Source: Cyclobacteriaceae bacterium (lineage in GTDB: Bacteria > Bacteroidota > Bacteroidia > Cytophagales > Cyclobacteriaceae). From it: a stretch of 53,612 bases of DNA. Below are positions 34,691 through 43,351 of the stretch, in pieces. Each line of letters starts with the position of its first letter. Position 1 is the stretch's first letter. The notes below the pieces were generated by a model. It was not told the origin of the DNA. It did not search any database and saw only the letters and a program-made list of their open reading frames with translations. The stretch covers positions 1 through 53,612 of the forward strand of contig JALSJD010000186.1 in NCBI GenBank assembly GCA_026989535.1. The letters run 5' to 3'. The position numbers were made by a program, and so were the translations under genes.

Positions 34691-34723
34691 AGCGATATAT
34701 ATATTATTTCTTATTTTAGCCAA

Positions 34724-35173
34724 ATGAGTATTACATTAAGAAAAGGAAGGGAAGAAGATTTGCCCGAGATACTTGAACTGATTAAAGAACTTGCACTCTT
34801 TGAAAAAGCCCCTGAACAAGTGGTTAATACAGTTGAAAGAATGAAAAAAGAGGGGTTTGGTAAAAACCCAGTGTATTGGTTTTTTGTGGCCGAGCACAAA
34901 GGTAAAATAATTGGTACTGCTATTTATTATTTAAGGTATTCCACTTGGAAAGGGGTGCGCCTCTATTTAGAAGATTTAATTATAACTGAAAGAGCCAGAG
35001 GCATAGGAGCAGGCAAAATGCTATTTGAAGCGTGTATTCAAGAAGGGAAAGACAAAGGTTATAGCGGTATGGCTTGGCAAGTACTAGATTGGAACACCCC
35101 CGCATTAGATTTTTATAAAAGCTATAATGCCGACCTTGACGGTGAATGGATTAATGGCTCACTAGATTTTTAG
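34724..35173 (+). CDS. GNAT-family N-acetyltransferase
   Basis: The 149-residue enzyme has the GNAT core with the acetyl-CoA pocket IITERARGIGAGKMLFEA (R-G-I-G-A-G) and the C-terminal WQVLDWNTPALDFYKSYNAD motif typical of the SpeG/PaiA-like and diamine-acetyltransferase-like group. An N-terminal ITLRKGREEDLPEILELI matches the same group. The acetyl acceptor cannot be named. It lies 18 bp upstream of the symporter gene, so they are likely co-transcribed. Confidence 0.83.
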   Translation: MSITLRKGREEDLPEILELIKELALFEKAPEQVVNTVERMKKEGFGKNPVYWFFVAEHKGKIIGTAIYYLRYSTWKGVRLYLEDLIITERARGIGAGKMLFEACIQEGKDKGYSGMAWQVLDWNTPALDFYKSYNADLDGEWINGSLDF

Positions 35174-35191
35174 ATGTAAAACTCCCCTTCA

Positions 35192-36628
35192 ATGAAACTT
35201 TCGTTTAAGTTGATAGGTCTTTTTTTAGGACCCATTTTTTTTGCCATCGCCTTAACCTTTCAACACTCAGGTTATTTAAACCCTACTGCGTGGCAAGTGT
35301 TGGCAGTAGCTATTTGGATGGTAATATGGTGGATTTCTGAAGCTGCACCAATGGCGGCAACGGCCTTGCTTCCTATTATTCTTTTTCCGGCATTAGGTGT
35401 ATTTACACTAAAATTAGCCACGGCTCCTTATGCCAGTCCTATCATATTTTTATTTATGGGAGGCTTTTTGCTCGCCTTAGGTCTTGAGGAGCACGGCCTG
35501 CACAAACGCATTGCACTAGGTTTAATTAAATTAACAGGCACCAGTGCCAATGGTATAATCTTAGGGTTTATGATGGCCACTGCCTTTTTAAGTATGTGGA
35601 TTAGTAATACCGCCACCACCATTATGATGCTACCCATTGCGCTCTCGGTAATTCAGCTAGTTAAGCACGATTCATTAAATAAAAAAGGTTTTATAAATTT
35701 TGCCTTAGCATTAATGCTTGGCATTGCCTATGCTGCTAACATTGGGGGGTTGGCCACCATTATTGGCACTCCCCCCAATGTGGTTTTTGTGGGCTATGCC
35801 GAAGAACTTCTTCATATCGAAATAGGGTTTGCTACTTGGATGATGGTGGGCATACCTGTAAGTGTAATTCTACTTGCAATTACTTATTTTTTATTAACTC
35901 AGGTGTTGCATAAAAATAAATTAGGTAAAATGAGCAATGCCGAAAAACTCATCAATAATGAGCTTGAGGGGCTTGGGGAATGGAAAAAGGAAGAAAAGAT
36001 TGTGGCTGTTATTTTTGGCCTCACTGCCTTTCTCTGGATTTTTAAAACTCCTCTAAACAACCTTATCGGGTTTTCAATGTTAAACGACACCGTTACAGCA
36101 ATGATTGGGGGCGTTACAATGTTTGTTATTCCTATTAACATAAAAGAAAAAAAGCAACTATTACATTGGAAAGCTACAGAGCGTTTGCCTTGGGGCATCC
36201 TACTCCTTTTCGGTGGCGGAATGACCTTAGCCAAAGCAATGGAACACGCTGGTTTAGTTGACATTATTGCGCAAGTAATTGCTCAAAATCAATTATCTAC
36301 GTTTCTTATCTTTATTATTTTAATTACCGTAATGCTATTTATGACAGAGCTGATGAGCAATGTAGCCTTGGCCACCATTTTTATACCAATTGTAATTGCC
36401 ATTGCCGAAGGCGCCAACATAAATCCATTATTGCTTTCGATACCGATAGCAATGGCGGCAAGCTGTGCCTTTATGATGCCCATTTCTACACCGCCCAATG
36501 CCATTGTTTTTTCTAGTGGCCATATTAAAATTAGCCAAATGGTACGGGTCGGTATTTGGCTTAATATTCTTTCGGTACTTGTACTGCTTGTAGCTGCCTT
36601 TAGTTTGGTGGAGTGGGTATTTGGGTAG
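35192..36628 (+). CDS. SLC13/DASS-family sodium:dicarboxylate symporter
   Basis: The 478-residue membrane protein has about 11-12 helices. It carries the two Ser-Asn-Thr-type substrate/Na+ motifs of the family: WISNTATTIMMLPIA (about residues 136-150) and MSNVALATIFIPI (about 388-400). The hairpin-tip signatures are IGGLATIIGTPPNVVF and MPISTPPNAIVFSSG. It transports a dicarboxylate such as succinate or malate, or a related anion, with Na+; the substrate is not resolved. It is probably in an operon with the GNAT gene. Confidence 0.87.
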   Translation: MKLSFKLIGLFLGPIFFAIALTFQHSGYLNPTAWQVLAVAIWMVIWWISEAAPMAATALLPIILFPALGVFTLKLATAPYASPIIFLFMGGFLLALGLEEHGLHKRIALGLIKLTGTSANGIILGFMMATAFLSMWISNTATTIMMLPIALSVIQLVKHDSLNKKGFINFALALMLGIAYAANIGGLATIIGTPPNVVFVGYAEELLHIEIGFATWMMVGIPVSVILLAITYFLLTQVLHKNKLGKMSNAEKLINNELEGLGEWKKEEKIVAVIFGLTAFLWIFKTPLNNLIGFSMLNDTVTAMIGGVTMFVIPINIKEKKQLLHWKATERLPWGILLLFGGGMTLAKAMEHAGLVDIIAQVIAQNQLSTFLIFIILITVMLFMTELMSNVALATIFIPIVIAIAEGANINPLLLSIPIAMAASCAFMMPISTPPNAIVFSSGHIKISQMVRVGIWLNILSVLVLLVAAFSLVEWVFG

Positions 36629-36641
36629 CAACATCAACCCT

Positions 36642-37787
36642 CTATTCCCTGCTCAATTCTACTTTAACTCTTTTCTCCTCTTCCGTTTCTGGAGGAGCAT
36701 TATAGTTTTGCCAAAAGGTAGGATTATAGACGACAGGGTATTTGTATAAGTCTGTTTCTCTTGTTATTTTGTTCTTTTCTTTAAACGCCCAATCTTCATT
36801 AATATTGGTTAACCTAATTAACCTTTTTATTTCTGTCGTATTCCCGTCAACACTAATCGATTCTCTAAAATCGTTAATTGTATTTATATACCAATACCCA
36901 TCAGCGAGTTTTACAAAATCCACATACTCATACCATTTTGTAAAATAAAACATAGTTTTAGGTATCGCTCTGTTATCATTTTCGTACCATTGATTAATAG
37001 CCACTAGCGCATAAGTATCCATTGTAATATACATATACGTTATCGACTTACGAACCCCTTTTGATTTAATTTGCAGCTTAAATACCTCATTATTCCTATA
37101 ATTTGAGTACCCAACTAGCTCAATAGAATAGTTCTTAAAATTACTTTTTTGAAGATACCTTTTAGTAGTACTCAACCAATGCAGAACTCCTATGCCATTT
37201 CCTCCTTCATAAGTACTGTCATTATTAAAACCCGGTCTTTTTTCTTTGATAAAAAGATCGTACTTATAAGGGTTTTGCCTTTTAATGCTAAACCCTTTAC
37301 CAACTAAATCAGCAACGATTTCGAGGTAACGAAGAGGCTCTCCATTAACTTTAAATGCTTCCTTATAATAAATTTCTTTGCTGAATTTTTCCTGAGGATA
37401 ATTGGTTTCAATATTTTTAACAACATTCTTTAAAATTTGAATGGGTTCAATTGCGGTTACTGTAACAGATGCTAACATCAACTGGTCTTCTTCAAGAAAA
37501 ATAAGTATGTGGTTATTAACATCCTTAGTCGATATATTTTCGGAAACAAAGCCAATCGAAGAAACGGTTATAAAATTATTTCGAAACATTGCATCAAAAT
37601 GAAAAACGAACTCCCCATTTTCATTAGTAGTTGTACCAATAGCTTCTCCTTCAAAATAGATATGTGCATTAAATATGGGCACTGAATCAGATTTTTGCAA
37701 AACTTTTCCTGTTACGGTTATTAAGTTTTGAGCGGTTAATGAAAAACCAAACAAGAGGAATAGCACAATTGTAAGTAATTGTTTCAA
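36642..37787 (-). CDS. CarboxypepD_reg-like secreted protein
   Basis: The 381-residue protein has a signal peptide (MKQLLTIVLFLLFGFSLTAQ) and a CarboxypepD_reg-like domain at about residues 22-110 (TVTGKVLQKSDSVPIFNAHI, IGTTTNENGEFVFHFD). A mature C-terminal domain of about 270 residues follows (IQILKNVVKNIETNYPQEKF, then beta-rich segments). This N-terminal half matches the DUF5686 protein at 25799, but the protein stops before any barrel. It may be a surface-anchored helper; the role is unknown. It converges with the symporter gene (13 bp) and diverges from the LytTR gene. Confidence 0.72.
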   Translation of the reverse strand: MKQLLTIVLFLLFGFSLTAQNLITVTGKVLQKSDSVPIFNAHIYFEGEAIGTTTNENGEFVFHFDAMFRNNFITVSSIGFVSENISTKDVNNHILIFLEEDQLMLASVTVTAIEPIQILKNVVKNIETNYPQEKFSKEIYYKEAFKVNGEPLRYLEIVADLVGKGFSIKRQNPYKYDLFIKEKRPGFNNDSTYEGGNGIGVLHWLSTTKRYLQKSNFKNYSIELVGYSNYRNNEVFKLQIKSKGVRKSITYMYITMDTYALVAINQWYENDNRAIPKTMFYFTKWYEYVDFVKLADGYWYINTINDFRESISVDGNTTEIKRLIRLTNINEDWAFKEKNKITRETDLYKYPVVYNPTFWQNYNAPPETEEEKRVKVELSRE

Positions 37788-37883
37788 ATGGCGTTAAATG
37801 TTAGTTATGCTTATAAAAAAGACACTTTTTTGAAAGGTTTCAAAGTGAATTAGGTTAATTTATCATTAATATGCGAAACCTTT

Positions 37884-38294
37884 ATGGTTTCTGCCGAAAG
37901 CTCTATGCAAGATTTTAGAGCTTTACTGCAAGGTGTAAATACCAAAAAAGAATATAAAAGCCGGTTTATGGTTAAGATTGGTGGGCATATCCGCTCCATA
38001 CTTGCCACTCAAATTGTGTTTCTTTATGCCGAAGGCAGAAATGCTTATATAACCACCAACGAAGGGCATAATTTAATTATTGATTATACCTTGGAAGAGT
38101 TGGAATCACTTCTGAATCCACAGAAATTTTTTCGGGTAAACCGCACCTACATTGTCTGCATCGACTCGATTACAGAAGTACTTGTTTACTACAACAGCCG
38201 CCTAAAAATTATAACTGAAATAACCCCAGAGAAAGAAATAATTGTAAGCAGAGAAAAAGTTGGTACTTTTAAACAGTGGTTCGGTGGGGAGTAA
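37884..38294 (+). CDS. Orphan LytTR DNA-binding protein
   Basis: The 136-residue protein is a LytTR domain (residues 30-133; FLYAEGRNAYITTNEGHNLI, FFRVNRTYIVCIDSI, ITPEKEIIVSREKVGTFKQW) with only a short N-terminal linker (MVSAESSMQDFRALLQGV) that resembles the end of a response regulator's inter-domain region. No receiver domain is present, and the 96 bp upstream do not encode one in frame. It is either a stand-alone LytTR regulator or the surviving half of a response regulator. It is divergent from the CarboxypepD_reg gene. The cytochrome cluster lies 220 bp downstream on the other strand. Confidence 0.75.
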   Translation: MVSAESSMQDFRALLQGVNTKKEYKSRFMVKIGGHIRSILATQIVFLYAEGRNAYITTNEGHNLIIDYTLEELESLLNPQKFFRVNRTYIVCIDSITEVLVYYNSRLKIITEITPEKEIIVSREKVGTFKQWFGGE

Positions 38295-38333
38295 AAGCAG
38301 CCTCCAAAAGTGCTTTGTAAGCATCTGTTATTA

Positions 38334-38351
38334 ACCTAAACCCGATTAATA
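38334..38351 (+). repeat. Left-end fragment of the 264-bp element
   Basis: AACCTAAACCCGATTAAT followed by ACTACACACATCACAGTT matches the left end of the element at 31747 (AACCTGAACCCGACTAAT, CATCACAGTT). The right end is not present, so this is a solo end. Confidence 0.5.
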
Positions 38352-38488
38352 CTACACACATCACAGTTTATGGAAGTTATTTTGAAACCAATATTTTTTT
38401 AATAATAATTTTAGCGGCAGGCATTCTCGTACATATTTAATTGAGCCATTTCTCTCACTTAATGGTAACACTCAGATCTCAGTATCGC

Positions 38489-38510
38489 CATTCCTGCGGA
38501 GGCAGGAATG
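38489..38510. repeat. Dispersed palindrome at the 3' end of the cytochrome operon
   Basis: CATTCCTGCGGAGGCAGGAATG forms a 9-bp stem just past the stop of the 12-haem cytochrome gene (minus strand). It belongs to the family at 34566-34690 and might stabilise or end the operon mRNA, though no T-run follows. Confidence 0.5.
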
Positions 38511-38513
38511 TTA

Positions 38514-40205
38514 TTATTGATAACCTAGTGGGCTATGTTGCTTGCCATGGCAGTTAAGGTAACATGTGCCTGTATTATTACCGGTGTTTTCATACCTTAA
38601 CCTTCCCGAATTATCAGGGGTGACAATCCTTAGGTCGAAATTGATTAAATGCGAGTTATTAATACTATTGCCTTGGGTGGCACTAACGCCATGCGGATCG
38701 TGGCATGCATTACAAGGCGTTTTTTCATCTCTAACATGTTTGCTGTGTCCATTAAAAGAAACATCGCTTAAAATAGATGCTTGGCTATGGCAACTATAAC
38801 AAAGCTCATAATTAGTGGCCGATTCAGGGGTTAAATCATCTGTTTCATAGCGGTATTTTAATATTCTGGGGTAAATAGAGCCATGTGGCCCTTTGGGCGA
38901 ACCAAACCCATCGCTGGCGTGGCAATCGGTGCAATAAATAATGCTCGACTCTGTAAGAGGTGCTATTAAACTTGGCACATTGCTATTTGCTCCGACTCCC
39001 TCTATTGGGTGAAACGAAGGATTAGCCAAATCAAACTCCAGCCGCACATTGTCCTGCTCTATTTGGCGTGCAGTAGGGCTGTTGGGTTTTGCAGGGTTAT
39101 CCGTATGGCAACGATAGCATAGTTCATACTCATTGGTTATAGCAGTAACGGTATTGCCTCCCTGATCTATACCTTGTACGCCCATTATAAAACCATTGGC
39201 AGCCGGAGCCAAAGCAGAAATATTACTGGTGGCATGCGGGTTGTGGCAATCCTGGCATTCAACATGTAGTGCAGGTGGCATGGCGGTTTCTGTAGGGTTG
39301 TGTATTTGGTTATAGCCAAATACATTATGCGAATATGTTTTAAGTGTTTGTGTAAGTATATCGGTATTTGCTACATTGCCGCCACTATGGCAATCGAGGC
39401 AATTACTTTCTTCGGATGATGATTTTAATAAGAATGGTTTGCCTTTGGAATTATGTGGGTCGTGGCAGTTTTCACAGGCGTTTTCTGCAACTGTTTGGTA
39501 CGGAAACTCTATATGCTCCCAAGGGTCGGAACCTGAGCCGCTCCAAGTTGCTGCCGAGGTACTATGGCTCGAACTTGGCCAAAAAGATCGATCGTGGCAA
39601 CTTGTACACAAATCCGAAAACTGATTTGATGCCACCAAATATTTAGTAAAAGGGTTTTTATGAGGATCATGGCACGAAACACACTGCACCTTTCCGTTCT
39701 CTAATTGTACGGGCATAGAAATAGTTGAAGGATCTTTTAATTGACCATCGGTGGTGGCCAGTGTAGGGGTGTAATAAAAAGAGATAGGATGATCATCGCT
39801 AAGGTCGGTTGTTAAATTACTCCTTTCAGATATTCTTGCAGCAATGCCTGTGCTAAAATCTAAATCGGTATTGCTACCTGTTAATTTTCCTTGAGCAATG
39901 GTGCCATCATGGCAAGAAAGGCATAGAATGGAAGAACCATCGGGTTGCCCGGGTATGGCTTGTAAAGTTGAGCTGTTGTATAATATATAATTAGGGCCTG
40001 TTCGACCTTGGCTCCATAAAGGGGATGCGGGTGCATCTGTGTGTGGGGTATGGCAATATTTACATATTTCAGAATCTACCCCAATTCTGCCTGTTTCAGA
40101 AGAAAGGGCAGACAGGTTATGTGATGTTTCTACAATTGACTGTGCCTTAACATAAGGAGGTAATAACAGCCAGCAGGAGAGTGTAAAAATTATTATTTTG
40201 TCCAT
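38514..40205 (-). CDS. Secreted dodecahaem c-type cytochrome
   Basis: The 563-residue exported protein (signal MDKIIIFTLSCWLLLPPYVK, then AQ) has 11 CXXCH haem sites plus one C-terminal CXXXCH (CYLNCH). The first ~200 residues (CKYCHTPH, CLSCHDGT, a DDHPISF segment with an extra His, CVSCHDPH, CTSCH) match the tetrahaem protein at 47481 motif for motif. The rest is of the doubled-CXXCH type (CENCHDPH, CLDCH, CQDCHNPH, CNACHDPH). It has no membrane anchor, so I infer a secreted or outer-surface electron carrier. It is the last gene of the cluster and starts at the base after the NHL gene ends. Confidence 0.88.
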   Translation of the reverse strand: MDKIIIFTLSCWLLLPPYVKAQSIVETSHNLSALSSETGRIGVDSEICKYCHTPHTDAPASPLWSQGRTGPNYILYNSSTLQAIPGQPDGSSILCLSCHDGTIAQGKLTGSNTDLDFSTGIAARISERSNLTTDLSDDHPISFYYTPTLATTDGQLKDPSTISMPVQLENGKVQCVSCHDPHKNPFTKYLVASNQFSDLCTSCHDRSFWPSSSHSTSAATWSGSGSDPWEHIEFPYQTVAENACENCHDPHNSKGKPFLLKSSSEESNCLDCHSGGNVANTDILTQTLKTYSHNVFGYNQIHNPTETAMPPALHVECQDCHNPHATSNISALAPAANGFIMGVQGIDQGGNTVTAITNEYELCYRCHTDNPAKPNSPTARQIEQDNVRLEFDLANPSFHPIEGVGANSNVPSLIAPLTESSIIYCTDCHASDGFGSPKGPHGSIYPRILKYRYETDDLTPESATNYELCYSCHSQASILSDVSFNGHSKHVRDEKTPCNACHDPHGVSATQGNSINNSHLINFDLRIVTPDNSGRLRYENTGNNTGTCYLNCHGKQHSPLGYQ

Positions 40206-41228
40206 TTAACCATTATTTATAAGTTGAAAAACCTGCACCCTGGAGTTAAAACTGTCAGTTACATAAATGTAATCCTTATCGTCTATAAATATACCCAATG
40301 GCATCCAAAATTGCCCTTTATCACGCCCCTGATTTCCAAAAAAGTAAAGCAACTGCCCTTCTTTATTAAATATCTGAACCGTATGAAATAAGGCATCTGC
40401 CACATATATATTGCCGTACGAATCGGTAGCTATACCTTTGGGTCGGGCAAAATACCCCGAGCCATCGCCAGCCTGGCCAAACATTGATACCCATTGGCCC
40501 TCGCTATTATAAATTTGTACCCTAAAATTCATAGAATCTACAATATAAACTTGCCCGTGGCGGTCTATCCAAATATGTGTAGGAAAATTAAACTCGCCTG
40601 GGGCATTACCCCTGCTGCCTATTGTTTTTAGCAATTCACCTTTAGAGTTTAGCACAGCAATTCTATGTGCCTTGGTTTCCAACACCCATATTTCATCCTT
40701 CTCTTTTGCATAAGCAATGCCTGTAGGTTGCTGCAAACTAAGCGAATTGTTAAAAATAATTGCCTCCTTACTATCGGTTGGCACTAAAAATATTTTATTA
40801 AGCCGGGAGTCAGTTATTAATAAACCCTTACCGGGTAGTTCGCATATAGCTACAAGTGAACCATTATAGGCATCGTTGTTTTTTGTCGTAAGTTTTAAGG
40901 TGCTTCCTTTTTTTTGATTAATTGTTGCTAAAGAAGCTTTTTTTTGATCTACAACCCAAAACATTTCAGGGTTATGGGCCAGTACCGCAACCGGCTTAAT
41001 AAGTACCGTTGGCTTTTTGCCGAAAACAAATTTTCCTATGCGCTCAAACAGTCCTTTTTTAGTTTGCCCTTTTTGGGTAGATGGAAACTCGCTTACCCAC
41101 CGAACGTACGACATTTCTGCTGCCTGATTATTGGATGCCAACGTATCTTGTGCCTGCAATTTGCCTGAAGCGAAAGCAGTAATAGCTGTTAATACCAGTA
41201 AAAAATAAAGGTTAAGTGGTTTGTTCAT
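40206..41228 (-). CDS. Secreted NHL-repeat beta-propeller protein
   Basis: I use the ATG at 41228 (MNKPLNLYFLLVLTAITAF, then ASGKLQAQ), which gives a signal peptide and an ATGA overlap with the tetrahaem gene; an ATG 12 bp upstream is less likely. The mature protein (about 315 aa) has five to six NHL-type blades such as FNFPTHIWIDRHGQVYIVDS, FARPKGIATDSYGNIYVADA and FWMPLGIFIDDKDYIYVTDS. NHL propellers bind partners, and the repeated pairing with cytochromes here suggests a docking role. It has no haem site. A lipid anchor is absent, unlike the second NHL protein. Confidence 0.83.
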   Translation of the reverse strand: MNKPLNLYFLLVLTAITAFASGKLQAQDTLASNNQAAEMSYVRWVSEFPSTQKGQTKKGLFERIGKFVFGKKPTVLIKPVAVLAHNPEMFWVVDQKKASLATINQKKGSTLKLTTKNNDAYNGSLVAICELPGKGLLITDSRLNKIFLVPTDSKEAIIFNNSLSLQQPTGIAYAKEKDEIWVLETKAHRIAVLNSKGELLKTIGSRGNAPGEFNFPTHIWIDRHGQVYIVDSMNFRVQIYNSEGQWVSMFGQAGDGSGYFARPKGIATDSYGNIYVADALFHTVQIFNKEGQLLYFFGNQGRDKGQFWMPLGIFIDDKDYIYVTDSFNSRVQVFQLINNG

Positions 41229-41857
41229 AAATTGTGGCAAGTTAAGCAGAGTGCACCATTTTTAAGGGTTATTAGCAACGAACTTGGCTTATTGTCTGTT
41301 TGTGGATTTGAACTTACGGTTGGGCAAGAACTGCATGGTGTTGTTTGCATAGAAAAATGTGCATCATGGCATGATGTACATTCTACTCTGCCATTTTTTA
41401 ACATATCTTCTGCTATGGTACCTCCCAACCCCGATAAAGTTGTTTGTGGATTATATAATTTTAAACTGCTTTGCCCATTGGTGGAATAAAATACCGAAAC
41501 AGGGTGGGCGTTTTTTATACTGCCCCCGCCCCCTAACTTTAATGGAGAAAGGTCTGCACTATGACTGAATTGTGCGACTGTACCATCATGGCAGGTAAAA
41601 CACAATTTCGATATGCCTGACAGGTAAGTAGAATCTGTAGATATAATGGAATCACTTTCATACGAAAGTAGAAATTCACCAGCAGAGACATCCTTTTCAG
41701 AATCATAAATATGGCAGGGGTTGCACCATTCTGTAAACTCCCAATTAGCAGTACTAAACTTATGAGGGTTGTTTTTTGAATGCTGCGCATAGCCATTTAA
41801 ACACCCTGTAAACAGAATGCCATGAAAAAAAATGTAAAAAAACACAGATAGTTTCAT
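41225..41857 (-). CDS. Tetrahaem c-type cytochrome (divergent tetrahaem module)
   Basis: The 210-residue protein (signal MKLSVFFYIFFHGILFTGCL) has four CXXCH sites: CNPCH, CFTCHDGT, CTSCHDAH and CLTCH at the C-terminus. It shares spacing and intermediate motifs (CHDGTVAQ, AHPVSVFY, GLGGTIAEDMLKNGRVECTS) with the tetrahaem protein at 47481 and the N-terminus of the 12-haem protein. A further CSSCP (about residue 178) has lost the His and should not bind haem. A lipobox-like FTGC at Cys19 could anchor it. Its stop overlaps the next gene by 4 bp. Confidence 0.82.
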   Translation of the reverse strand: MKLSVFFYIFFHGILFTGCLNGYAQHSKNNPHKFSTANWEFTEWCNPCHIYDSEKDVSAGEFLLSYESDSIISTDSTYLSGISKLCFTCHDGTVAQFSHSADLSPLKLGGGGSIKNAHPVSVFYSTNGQSSLKLYNPQTTLSGLGGTIAEDMLKNGRVECTSCHDAHFSMQTTPCSSCPTVSSNPQTDNKPSSLLITLKNGALCLTCHNL

Positions 41858-41872
41858 GTTTTTTATTAAGAG

Positions 41873-43342
41873 TTATTCTTTTATAATTAATGTATCGCTA
41901 CTAATTTTTAACTGCAAGGTATCGTTTATAATGCGCTCATAACTTCGCTCGGTATGGCATCCTGTTAAACAAGAACCTCCGTTTTTTAACAGTTTAAATT
42001 CTATGGGCATTTGCCAGTTTCCGAACGGTGTTTTTTCCCTTATCATATAGCTGTTAGCAGAGCCATGTGGGTCGTGGCAGAGTGTGCAATTACGCCCTTT
42101 TTCGCCCTGTATATGTGCATAATGAAGGTTTTGGTCTCCATCTCTAAAGTTTGTGGCTGTTTGGGTTGTAGGGCTTTTAAAAAGTTGCTTATCATGGCAA
42201 CTAAAGCAAAGCTCAAAATTATCAGTTGTTGCTTCTACATATTCTTTGGCAGGAAAAGCTTTGTTTAGCAAACTGTGTTCTTCGGATGTATGCGGTTTAT
42301 GACAAACCGTACACCCTTTCTCATCAATAACTTTATGCACGGTGTTTCCCTCTTTTAAAAGTGGACCTATGGCCTGAATGCTACCAGTATCTGAGGCTAT
42401 TGTTTTATTATGACAACTTAGGCATAGTTCTTTTTCTTTATCTAATAAATTAAATTTTTCTGCAGAGGCGTGAGGCGAGTGGCAATTGAGGCATGCTTTG
42501 GTTTTGTTAACGGCCTGATGTACCAGTTTGGCATTTTTAATGGTGTTATGGGTGTCTTCGTGGCAGCTAAAGCATAATTCCTGAGGTTTAAGGTCTGATA
42601 AATTTGCTTCTTTAGAGCTGTGAGGGTTGTGGCAATCGAAGCATGCTTTCTTTTTAAAAGGGGCGTGTACACTTTCTCTTTTTAGTTCTTTACGAATACT
42701 TTTATGACATTTTTTACACAGCCTATCAAGTTTAGTATTGGCGAGCAACCTGTCGTTATTAGCTTGGTGTGGGTTATGGCAGCCTTGGCAGTTTCCATCT
42801 GAAACGGCACCATGAATAAAATTACCTTCAGGTATTTTAAGGTCGTGGCATTCCAGGCAAAGTTTAGCAACAGGGTTTTCTTTTACAAGGTATAAATTAG
42901 GAGAGGTATGTGCATCGTGGCAAGTAAGGCATTTACCTTTTTGAGCAGGGTCGTGTACAAATTCCTCTACATTCATGGGGTCGTGGCACTCATAGCAAAG
43001 GTCTGGCACATCCTTTTTTAAGTTAAATCCAACTAAAGTGGTGTCGTCTTGGGGGTGTTTTGTTCCATTAGAAATATGGCATCGTTTACAATCTTTTTTT
43101 GCAGGGGCATGTACTGTTTCCTCTTTAAGCAGGTCATCGTGGCAGTCTGTGCAGGTTTTAACAGAATCGATTTGTGCCGCAAAATCGTAATTTTTGATAC
43201 TGCTAACAGGAGTTGCAAAAACGGTGGCTTTGTTAACTACATAACCTGAATTATTTTCTGCGTTTGAGGTAAATAGGGTTGGCTTTATTTCGCTGCCTGC
43301 AACTAACGCCCAAAACCATATTAAACTTAGTATTTTGTACAT
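41873..43342 (-). CDS. Exported multihaem (15-site) c-type cytochrome
   Basis: The 489-residue protein (signal about MYKILSLIWFWALVAGSE) has 14 CXXCH sites spaced in pairs (doubled-CXXCH family, e.g. CLTCHDAHTSPNLYL, CFDCHNPHSSKEANL, CLNCHSPHASAEKF) and a fifteenth, C-terminal CXXXCH (CLTGCHTERS). Its haem count and position directly after the barrel gene, 9 bp away, fit the outer-face decahaem-type partner in porin-cytochrome conduits, but the sequence is not of the MtrC type. It ends in a hydrophilic tail (LQLKISSDTLIIKE). It may be surface-exposed. Confidence 0.87.
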   Translation of the reverse strand: MYKILSLIWFWALVAGSEIKPTLFTSNAENNSGYVVNKATVFATPVSSIKNYDFAAQIDSVKTCTDCHDDLLKEETVHAPAKKDCKRCHISNGTKHPQDDTTLVGFNLKKDVPDLCYECHDPMNVEEFVHDPAQKGKCLTCHDAHTSPNLYLVKENPVAKLCLECHDLKIPEGNFIHGAVSDGNCQGCHNPHQANNDRLLANTKLDRLCKKCHKSIRKELKRESVHAPFKKKACFDCHNPHSSKEANLSDLKPQELCFSCHEDTHNTIKNAKLVHQAVNKTKACLNCHSPHASAEKFNLLDKEKELCLSCHNKTIASDTGSIQAIGPLLKEGNTVHKVIDEKGCTVCHKPHTSEEHSLLNKAFPAKEYVEATTDNFELCFSCHDKQLFKSPTTQTATNFRDGDQNLHYAHIQGEKGRNCTLCHDPHGSANSYMIREKTPFGNWQMPIEFKLLKNGGSCLTGCHTERSYERIINDTLQLKISSDTLIIKE

Positions 43343-43351
43343 GTTAATTTA

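Noticed and set aside
41318-41332. CSSCP as a fifth haem site in the tetrahaem protein at 41225
   Set aside because: The axial His is replaced by Pro, so it does not meet the CXXCH rule.
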